From NCBI GenBank assembly GCA_945870225.1, contig CAMBRF010000012.1, positions 1 to 64,000 on the forward strand: DNA of 64,000 bases, given 5' to 3'. The translations under genes were made by a program, and so were the position numbers. Positions 53,719 to 60,950 of the stretch are shown in pieces; position 1 is the stretch's first letter; every line of letters starts with the position of its first letter. The notes beneath the pieces were generated by a model. It searched no databases and was not told the origin of the DNA. It worked only from the letters and a program-made list of their open reading frames with translations. This DNA is from PVC group bacterium. GTDB taxonomy: Bacteria; Verrucomicrobiota; Kiritimatiellia; CAIKKV01; CAITUY01.

Positions 53719-56346
53719 TCAAGGCACGACGATTCTATAGAAGAGAGACGTGTCCGTGCCAGAGATGGCCGCTGCGAAGATATTGGTGGGGACGTCGGCT
53801 GACTCTGAGGTTGATACATCGGTCCAGTTGGTGGTCGACAGGTCGGTATTGGATTGAACAGCATAGACCCGGTTTGGGGCACTGGCCCAGGAGATGAAAT
53901 TGGTGGCACCTTCACGCTGGACCGAGGCGATGTACAGGAACGAGGCGTTGTTGGCCGGATCGGTTCCCGCATGGAGTTCGGCCGCATCTTTCATGGTATC
54001 GCCATCGGTATCTGCCACCGCACTGGCGAATTCATAGGCGCCCATATCCGGATCCGCGACACCGGAGTTGTTGCCGTCAAGCGGGCGGTTGACTCCATCA
54101 TGGTCCTGGGACTGGAACCCTTCCGAGGCCCAGGGGATCGCATCTACACAGGGTGAATTATTTGCCAAATGGCGGCGGGTCGGCGAAACAAACAGAGGAT
54201 TGACAGAGATGTCAAACGCATGGGAGGGAATGAGACCGACATAAAGGGTGTCCCAGAGCCAGAGGTTGTTGTAGTTGCAGCGAGCCCCGGTTCCTGTCCA
54301 CGAGGAGGAATCCGCCACAATGGCGATGGCATTACTGGCGGGTGAGCCTTGCAGGATATTGTTGAAGACGACCGGCGCTCCGTTGGTGACCAGCAGGCCG
54401 ACCGCGAGGCCGGGTACACCCGGAAGCCCGGGTGTGCCGATGATGCCTGTCCCAGGCAGTCCGGCTGAACCACCCGGACTCCCGGTTCCAGGGGCACCGC
54501 CATCTCCACCAAGGGAATTGAGACCTGCGGGGGTGCCTGCGGCTCCTGCAAGAGGCAACACGGCCGTATTGTGGATGATAGACGGACTACAGCCTTCGAT
54601 CAGAATCAGCACGGCATGATTGGCGTTGGCACCATTGGCGCCGTAACGGCCGTCGCCACCCTGCCCCCCATTCCCGCCACTTCCCGGGATGGAGCCTCCG
54701 GCCCCGTTCCCTCCGGGACCGCCGCTGCCACCAGGACCGGGATTTCCTGCGGGGCCGGGGTTGTTTTGCAAAATCTGGTAGAGGTCATTATTGGCAACAT
54801 CTGTGATGCCGCCAAGTGCTTCGATAAGAATACCGACCGCCATTCCGCTTTGGCCGCCAGCACCAGACGCCCCGCCCAGATTTCCATTCCCGCCACCGCC
54901 GCCATTACCGCTCGAATAGGAATCACCGGCCAGCCCGCCCTGTCCACCCAGTCCGCCCGAACCACCTTGTCCCCCGGAGCCGCCGGAACCACCATAACCA
55001 CACGAAATGTTTTGTATTGTGTGCCGCTTAACTTGGACGGGGGTGCAGTCATAGAGGAAAATGCCGAAGGAACTGCCGCCAGATTCACCGGCGGCCCCGC
55101 CACCGCCACCGCCCCCAACACCTCCCTGCCCTCCATTTCCCGCCCCGCTTACGAGAGACGGTCCGCCGTCTCCGCCCCAGCCACCGCCTCCACCTAGGCC
55201 TCCTTGCCCGCTTTGGCCTCCATTCCCCGCCGTGATATTAATAATCGTATTTCCGATAAGGGTGGGGGCGGCGCCAGCATCAATAAAAAGACCGTAGGCG
55301 CTTCCGCCATTGCCTGCACCATTACCATCGCCACCGTTACCCGCGTCCCCTCCAACGGCGCCGTTTAAGATCGCGCCACTGCCATAATAACCTAATCCGC
55401 CGTTCCCACCTGTGCCACCAACACCACCGTCCCCCGCCCTGCCCGCTTGAAGATTAACGACCGTATTATCCGTAACCGTTGGGCTGGCGGAATTCACGAG
55501 AACACCTGCGACAGGGCCGCCATCTCCCCCAGACCCCCCATTCCCACCTGCGCCACCTGTTCCCGCCGGGGTGTAAAAATCGGGGGCATTGGTCCCGTCC
55601 AGCCCCACACCGCCTCCGCCGCCCGTTGCACCAGATCCCGATGTCAGGTTAGTAATCAGATTATTGGCTATAATCGGCATGGCGTAACGTAAAACCTGGA
55701 TCCCAGAGGCCCCTCCACCCGAGCCTCCGCTCACGCCGTTCCCGCCAGGAACACCGCTTGCGCCGCTGCCACCCGTGCCGCCCTGAAGATCACGGATGAC
55801 ATTATTCGACACGATAATATTGCCAACAGCGCCGCGAATGGTAATCCCGACGACCATGCCCCCCGCAGCTCCTGACTCGTCCGCGCCGCTGGCTCCGGAC
55901 AGGTTACAGATGAGATTTCCGATAATGGCAACTTGATCTGGCGCACAATCTGAAACCGTGACGGCAAATTGAGCATTTGAAATAACGCAATTACTGAGCG
56001 AACCGATGGAGTTGGTTTCATAGACAATCCCATACCAACACGCAGGAACTCCGCTTTCACCGCGGAATACAGCGGATTGTGCTCTCAGCGCGCCGTCGAT
56101 CACCAGCAGCTCAATTCGGTTGGTGTCATCCCCCTCCTCGACTGGACCTGCGTCCGTTGCCGCGGCAATAACGACGGTTCCGGACGAGACGGTCAGTACG
56201 GCCTGATTCGATACAATGACGTCCTCGGTGAGATAGACCGTTCCCGACCAAGCGGTATCGGATGTAATAACTTGTACCGCCCGGCTGGACAGTGTGGTTG
56301 CAACCATGACGAGAATCAACAGTCCGCAAAAATATGTATTCCGCAT
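53719..56346 (-). CDS. Secreted Gly-rich parallel beta-helix protein
   Basis: 875 residues. A signal peptide (MRNTYFCGLLILVMVATTLS) is followed by a beta-helix. Rungs such as IIANNLITNLTSGSG alternate with long loops made of Gly, Ser, Ala and Asn (GGSGGQGGSGGLGGQGG and the like). The C-terminal third ends in RPLDGNNSGVADPDMGAYEF, a motif of surface beta-helix proteins, followed by a Ca-binding-like DTDGDTMKDAAEL and a final Ig-like domain. No sorting or anchoring signal is seen at the C terminus. It is likely a surface adhesin or matrix protein. Confidence 0.85.
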   Translation of the reverse strand: MRNTYFCGLLILVMVATTLSSRAVQVITSDTAWSGTVYLTEDVIVSNQAVLTVSSGTVVIAAATDAGPVEEGDDTNRIELLVIDGALRAQSAVFRGESGVPACWYGIVYETNSIGSLSNCVISNAQFAVTVSDCAPDQVAIIGNLICNLSGASGADESGAAGGMVVGITIRGAVGNIIVSNNVIRDLQGGTGGSGASGVPGGNGVSGGSGGGASGIQVLRYAMPIIANNLITNLTSGSGATGGGGGVGLDGTNAPDFYTPAGTGGAGGNGGSGGDGGPVAGVLVNSASPTVTDNTVVNLQAGRAGDGGVGGTGGNGGLGYYGSGAILNGAVGGDAGNGGDGNGAGNGGSAYGLFIDAGAAPTLIGNTIINITAGNGGQSGQGGLGGGGGWGGDGGPSLVSGAGNGGQGGVGGGGGGGAAGESGGSSFGIFLYDCTPVQVKRHTIQNISCGYGGSGGSGGQGGSGGLGGQGGLAGDSYSSGNGGGGGNGNLGGASGAGGQSGMAVGILIEALGGITDVANNDLYQILQNNPGPAGNPGPGGSGGPGGNGAGGSIPGSGGNGGQGGDGRYGANGANANHAVLILIEGCSPSIIHNTAVLPLAGAAGTPAGLNSLGGDGGAPGTGSPGGSAGLPGTGIIGTPGLPGVPGLAVGLLVTNGAPVVFNNILQGSPASNAIAIVADSSSWTGTGARCNYNNLWLWDTLYVGLIPSHAFDISVNPLFVSPTRRHLANNSPCVDAIPWASEGFQSQDHDGVNRPLDGNNSGVADPDMGAYEFASAVADTDGDTMKDAAELHAGTDPANNASFLYIASVQREGATNFISWASAPNRVYAVQSNTDLSTTNWTDVSTSESADVPTNIFAAAISGTDTSLFYRIVVP

Positions 56347-56502
56347 CTATCGCTCTCCCCGCATGGCGTTATATGTACCCTAATATTTTTGCGACACTAC
56401 TCGAACATTTCGAGGGTGACAATTCGGAAATCGCACTCAGCAAGGAACGGGGAGGGAAAATTGCTGCTGACAGGGTGGATGGCTGGGTCTACCATCCGGA
56501 GC

Positions 56503-58218
56503 ATGAACCGTGTCCATGTCCTACTGGCCCTTTCGTGCCTGGCGGTCATCGGCCTCGCGGCTGACCCGCCGCGCCCGGTCGACCGCCAGGGATGGCTCTA
56601 TCTCCAGACCAATCTCCTGCCAGACAATCAGCTGAAGGAAGCCCTGGCCTTGCTCGAGCGCGTCGCCGCCGAGGGTTATACGGGCGTCGTTCTGAATGAC
56701 TTCAAGTTCATGCGCTGGGATGACGTTCCCGAGCGCTACCTCAAAAACTGCCGCACGGTCCGGGAAACCTGCCGCCGCCTCAAACTGAAACTCGTGGCCG
56801 GCGTCATGCCCATCGGCTATTCCAACAGCCTGCTCAGCCGGGACCCCAATCTCGCCGAGGGGCTTCCGGTCCGCAACGCCCCCTTCGCTGTCACCCATGG
56901 AATGCTCGTGCCCTCTGAACCCGCCCCCCTGATCAACGGCGGCTTTGAAACCTTCCGCGGCGACAGTCCGACCGGCTGGCGGTTTGTGGATGAACCCGGC
57001 CGGATTTCCTTTATCGACCTGACAACCCGCAAGGAAGGCCGGGCCTCCCTCCGCATGCAGGACGTGGCCCGCTACGAACCCGACCATCGCCACGCCCGCG
57101 TCTGCCAGACACTGCGCCTGCGGCCGTTTGCGGCGTATCACGTTTCGGTGTCCGTCAAAACGTTGGACTGGCAGGCGGAGGACACCCGGATCACCCTCAT
57201 CGGATCCAATGGCACCATGCTTAATTACAACACCCCGGCTATCGAACGCACCCGGGATTGGACCAGGCTCGACATCGTCTTCAACACCCTCGACTCCAGC
57301 GAGGTGAATCTCTACCTGGGAACCTGGGCCGGGCAAACCGGGTCCATCTGGTGGGATGACGTGCGCGTCGAGCCGGCCGGGTTCATGAACGTCCTGCGGC
57401 GCGAGGGAACACCGCTGCGGATCACCAGCGAGGACGGCGCAACCGTCTACGAGGAGGGCCGCGACTTCACGGAGATCCGCGACCCCAAGCTCGGCATGGA
57501 TCCCTGGGCGGGCGATTACACCGCCTGGCACGACGTGCCTGCCGTGCGGGTTCCCGCCGGCAGCCGACTGAAGGAGGGCCAGCGGGTGCTGGCCAGTTAC
57601 TATCATGCCGCCATCATCTACTCCGGCCAGCTCGCCTGCTGCATGAGCGCGCCCAAGGTGTATGACATTCTGGAATGGCAGGTGAAACAGGTCCGCGACG
57701 CGCTTCAACCCGACGGTTACCTGATGATGCATGACGAGATTCGGACCCAGGGCTGGGACGATTCCTGCATGCGACGCAACCTGACCCCGGGCCGCATTCT
57801 GGCCGACCATATTAAACAGTGTCTCGCCATCCTTCACCGCACCGATCCCGGCAAATCCGTCTACGTCTGGTCGGACATGTTTGATCCCAACCACAACGCC
57901 CGAAAATCCGGACATTACTACCTCGTGAAGGGAGAGGGCCCCTGGGCCGGATCGTGGGAGGGGCTAACGCCGGATGTCACCATCATGAATTGGCAGATGG
58001 GCCCTAAGACGCGGCGCGCCACGCTCCAACACTTCGCCGAACGCGGGCATCGCCAGATTCTCTGCGGTTTCTACGACGGGAATCCGCGCATGATTACCGG
58101 TTGGCTGAAGGACGCCGGAGGCATCCCCGGAATTGAGGGCGCGATGTATACCACCTGGCAAGGAAACTACCGGCACACCCAGGCCTTCATGGACGCATTA
58201 CGGCTTCGGAATGAATAG
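56503..58218 (+). CDS. Secreted glycosidase-like protein with an internal carbohydrate-binding domain
   Basis: 571 residues. The signal peptide is MNRVHVLLALSCLAVIGLAA. The N-terminal part (about 25-125) and C-terminal part (from about 330) look like one TIM barrel (GYTGVVLNDFKFMRWD, YLMMHDEIRTQGWD, YVWSDMFDPNHNARK). Between them lies a jelly-roll module (about 135-295; PLINGGFETFRGDSPTGW) of the CBM4/9 type. Asp and Glu residues at barrel ends are candidate catalysts. GGAGC precedes the ATG at 56503. The family is not one I can name, and activity is inferred from fold only. Confidence 0.65.
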   Translation: MNRVHVLLALSCLAVIGLAADPPRPVDRQGWLYLQTNLLPDNQLKEALALLERVAAEGYTGVVLNDFKFMRWDDVPERYLKNCRTVRETCRRLKLKLVAGVMPIGYSNSLLSRDPNLAEGLPVRNAPFAVTHGMLVPSEPAPLINGGFETFRGDSPTGWRFVDEPGRISFIDLTTRKEGRASLRMQDVARYEPDHRHARVCQTLRLRPFAAYHVSVSVKTLDWQAEDTRITLIGSNGTMLNYNTPAIERTRDWTRLDIVFNTLDSSEVNLYLGTWAGQTGSIWWDDVRVEPAGFMNVLRREGTPLRITSEDGATVYEEGRDFTEIRDPKLGMDPWAGDYTAWHDVPAVRVPAGSRLKEGQRVLASYYHAAIIYSGQLACCMSAPKVYDILEWQVKQVRDALQPDGYLMMHDEIRTQGWDDSCMRRNLTPGRILADHIKQCLAILHRTDPGKSVYVWSDMFDPNHNARKSGHYYLVKGEGPWAGSWEGLTPDVTIMNWQMGPKTRRATLQHFAERGHRQILCGFYDGNPRMITGWLKDAGGIPGIEGAMYTTWQGNYRHTQAFMDALRLRNE

Positions 58219-58734
58219 CTTCTGGCCCACCCTGACGATATCGGATTTCAGGTTGTTAGCTTTCTTGATGGACGCGACGCGGACCTTATAGGCGGCGGCG
58301 ATGGTGGAAAGGGTTTGCCCGGATTCAACCACATGTTCATACCCGGTCTCCGCCCCACCGCCACTGCGGCCGGAGGAGGATGAGGACGTCCCCACAATCG
58401 CCGCCACCTTGTGGCTCAGGTCGCTGACAATCTGTTTCCGGTCGGCCTCGCGGCCGGCGGCCAGGGACTGCACCTGCCGGTCGAGCGTGTCCAGCCGGTT
58501 TTTCGTCACGAGATCCTCCCGTGGCGCCTTGCGAAGCCCCTCGATTTCCCGCGCCAGATTCTGCTGCTCAAGTTGAATGCCGCCGAGCTTTTCATTCAGG
58601 CGTTGCATATCCTCCTGCATCCGGTCGTAATCCGCCTGCTGCTGCGCCAGGCTGGCCTCGTCCACCATGGTCACGCACCCGACGTTCAGGCATAAAAGCA
58701 ACCCCGCTAATCCGAGGCAGATTGTTTTCGTCAT
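58198..58734 (-). CDS. LysM-domain lipoprotein with a coiled coil
   Basis: 178 residues. The signal peptide ends in lipobox LCLNVGC. A coiled coil (about residues 25-110) is followed by a Ser/Gly linker. A C-terminal LysM domain (YEHVVESGQTLSTIAAAYKV, ending VGQKLFIPKP) binds peptidoglycan. The layout resembles outer-membrane tethers. GGGAGG lies 9 nt before the ATG at 58734, which decides the start. Its 3' end overlaps the convergent glycosidase-like gene by 21 bp. Confidence 0.9.
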   Translation of the reverse strand: MTKTICLGLAGLLLCLNVGCVTMVDEASLAQQQADYDRMQEDMQRLNEKLGGIQLEQQNLAREIEGLRKAPREDLVTKNRLDTLDRQVQSLAAGREADRKQIVSDLSHKVAAIVGTSSSSSGRSGGGAETGYEHVVESGQTLSTIAAAYKVRVASIKKANNLKSDIVRVGQKLFIPKP

Positions 58735-58921
58735 ATCAGTCATCCTCCCTTGAAGTCCACGCATAGGAGTCTCTATCAAACGCCCGATCCGCTCCACAAG
58801 TTCCTTTTTCGTCTCACACCCATACCAAGATCAGACTTGTGAGCGACGGGGTTTGTGGCAATATGTCGCTGGAGAGGATGAGACGGCATAAAGCCGCCTT
58901 GACCGACTGAGGAGATTTTAT

Positions 58922-59263
58922 ATGAGCAGCGGTTACAATGAAGCAGACCTGTCCGCCGGATCCCGAAACATCCATCGGGCCCTGGCCAGCCTTCAGGAGG
59001 AACTGGAGGCCGTCGACTATTACCATCAGCGCCTAGATCGTTCCGATAGCGCACCGTTAAAAGCCATCCTTGAACATAATCGCAACGAGGAGATGGAGCA
59101 CGCCGCCATGTTGCTCGAATGGATCCGCCGCGAGATGCCCACGTTCGACGCGGCGCTCAAAACCTATCTGTTTACGTCCAAGCCCATCACCGAAATTGAA
59201 GCGGACGCGGGGCAGGCCTCTGGCGGACGCTTGGATCTGGGTGTCGGCAATATGAAATCCTGA
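58922..59263 (+). CDS. Encapsulated ferritin-like protein (EncFtn)
   Basis: 113 residues. Two helices carry the EncFtn iron site: Glu29 in EELEAVDYYHQRLD and the ExxH of NEEMEH (Glu57, His60). In known family members two half-ferritin subunits pair to make the ferroxidase site. A flexible C-terminal tail ends LDLGVGNMKS, matching the cargo-loading peptides of encapsulin systems. GAGGAG precedes the ATG. The encapsulin shell gene follows after 28 bp. Confidence 0.95.
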   Translation: MSSGYNEADLSAGSRNIHRALASLQEELEAVDYYHQRLDRSDSAPLKAILEHNRNEEMEHAAMLLEWIRREMPTFDAALKTYLFTSKPITEIEADAGQASGGRLDLGVGNMKS

Positions 59264-59291
59264 ACGACCTTACAATTAAAGGAGAGACGCA

Positions 59292-60101
59292 ATGACTGAT
59301 ATACTGAAAAAAACACTGGCGCCCATCACAGATGAAGCGTGGAACGAGATTGAAGTGCAGGCGGGCCGCATCCTGAAAGGCAACCTCTCCGCCCGCGCCC
59401 TGGTCGACTTCAGCGGACCGCATGGCTGGAAAATGGCCGCCGTCAACCTGGGCACGGTCCACGTGGGGACCCGTGAACCCGTCAAGGGCGTCACCTGGGG
59501 GAAACGGGAAACCCAGAACCTGATCGAGGTGCGGGCGAATTTCACCTTAAAACAGTGGGACCTCGACAACGTGTCCCGCGGCGCCAAAAACCCCGATCTC
59601 GCCCCCATGATCAGTACCGCCCGCAAGGCGGCCCTCTTCGAGGAAACCGCCCTTTATCTCGGGTTTGCCGACGGCGGCATCCGGGGTATGACCGAGGCCT
59701 CGACACACAAGCCTGTGCCGCTCGCCACCGAGGCGAATGCGTTCACCGGATCCGTTGAACAGGCCATTCTGGCGCTCCAGAAGTCGGGCATCGGCGGCCC
59801 CTATGCCCTGGTGCTGGGCACGGCCCCCTACGCGCTCCTCAAGGTCGGCGATCCGCAGTCCTATCCCCTGCGCAAGCAGGTGGAGTCTCTCGCCACCGGC
59901 GGGGTGCACTGGAGTCCCGCCCTGCATGGCGGCGTGGTGCTTTCACGCCGCGGCGGCGATTTTGAAATGACCGTCGGCCAGGATATGGCGGTTGGATACA
60001 AGAGCCATGACAAGGAGTCGGTGGAGCTCTTCTTCACAGAGTCCTTCACCTTTACCGTTCTGGAACCGGCCGCCGTGTGCGAACTGAAGGTCAAGGGTTG
60101 A
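59292..60101 (+). CDS. Encapsulin shell protein (family 1)
   Basis: 269 residues, typical of the HK97-fold shell of T=1 encapsulins. It starts DILKKTLAPITDEAWNEIE and has ARALVDFSGPHGWKMAAVN (A-domain and E-loop region), PYALVLGTAPYALLK, GGVVLSRRGGDFEMTVGQDM and the C-terminal ESFTFTVLEP. It forms a protein shell that packages the upstream EncFtn and stores iron. AAAGGAGAG lies before the ATG. Only 1 bp separates it from the AAA ATPase gene. Confidence 0.95.
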   Translation: MTDILKKTLAPITDEAWNEIEVQAGRILKGNLSARALVDFSGPHGWKMAAVNLGTVHVGTREPVKGVTWGKRETQNLIEVRANFTLKQWDLDNVSRGAKNPDLAPMISTARKAALFEETALYLGFADGGIRGMTEASTHKPVPLATEANAFTGSVEQAILALQKSGIGGPYALVLGTAPYALLKVGDPQSYPLRKQVESLATGGVHWSPALHGGVVLSRRGGDFEMTVGQDMAVGYKSHDKESVELFFTESFTFTVLEPAAVCELKVKG

Positions 60102-60102
60102 A

Positions 60103-60912
60103 ATGTATCTTGAGTTCTTCAAGCTCAAGGAATCGCCTTTCAACATCACGCCGGATCCGCACTATCTCTTTTTTTCGCGCCAGCATCGCGAGGCGTACGA
60201 TCACGTCATGTACGGTATCCGGGAGCGAAAGGGATTCATCCAGCTCACGGGGGAAGTAGGATCCGGCAAAACCACGTTGTGCCGCGCCGTCCTCTCGGAA
60301 CTCGGCCACACGGTCCAGACGGCGCTGATCCTGAATCCTTGTCTCACGGAGGCCCAGCTCATGCGGGCCATCCTCCGCGACTTCGGCTTGTCCTCCAGCG
60401 GCAAGGACATGTTGAAACTGATCGAGACCCTCAACACGTTCCTGCTCCAGCGCATGGAGGCGGGCGCCAATGTCGCGCTGCTGATCGATGAGGCGCAGAA
60501 CCTCTCCCCCAAACTCATGGAACAGATCCGCCTGCTGTCGAATCTGGAAACCACCCGGCACAAGCTCATCCAGATCGTCCTGGTCGGCCAGCCTGAACTG
60601 GAGGAAAAACTGACGCAGGCGTCACTCCGTCAGTTGCGGCAACGGATCACCATCCGGGCCCATTTAGGCCCCCTGCAGGAGCCGGAGGTTGGCGCCTATG
60701 TGGCCCACCGCCTGAACCGGGCGGGCGGGGGTGAACGCATCGTCTTCGAGCCCAAGGCCATTCGCGGGGTCTACCGCTACTCAGGAGGCATTCCCCGCCT
60801 GATCAATGCGGTCTGCGACAACGCCCTGCTGGCCGGTTATGTGGCCGGAACCTGGCGCATCGACGCTGCCTGCACCAAGCGTGCGATCGCCCAGTTGGAA
60901 GGGTCCTCTTGA
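60103..60912 (+). CDS. AAA ATPase of the exosortase-locus/ExeA-like family
   Basis: 269 residues. Walker A TGEVGSGKTTLCR, Walker B ALLIDEAQNL and the C-terminal SGGIPRLINAVCDNALLAGY match the putative secretion ATPase family found in PEP-CTERM/exosortase loci (TIGR03015) and the related ExeA proteins. Those ATPases act near secretion or envelope assembly. The start lies 1 bp after the encapsulin stop. There is no membrane helix or peptidoglycan-binding domain. Its link to the encapsulin may be only transcriptional. Confidence 0.85.
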   Translation: MYLEFFKLKESPFNITPDPHYLFFSRQHREAYDHVMYGIRERKGFIQLTGEVGSGKTTLCRAVLSELGHTVQTALILNPCLTEAQLMRAILRDFGLSSSGKDMLKLIETLNTFLLQRMEAGANVALLIDEAQNLSPKLMEQIRLLSNLETTRHKLIQIVLVGQPELEEKLTQASLRQLRQRITIRAHLGPLQEPEVGAYVAHRLNRAGGGERIVFEPKAIRGVYRYSGGIPRLINAVCDNALLAGYVAGTWRIDAACTKRAIAQLEGSS

Positions 60913-60950
60913 TTGTTTTGCCCGGACCCCGGCTTATGCTATAGTTCCGC

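Noticed and set aside
53514-53740. Two small plus-strand open frames
   Set aside because: No recognisable domains, and they partly overlap the beta-helix gene. The gap between the DUF1573 and beta-helix genes shows nothing else I can support.
56521-57915. 464-residue open frame on the minus strand
   Set aside because: Antisense to the signal-peptide-bearing glycosidase-like gene; no ribosome site or family signal.
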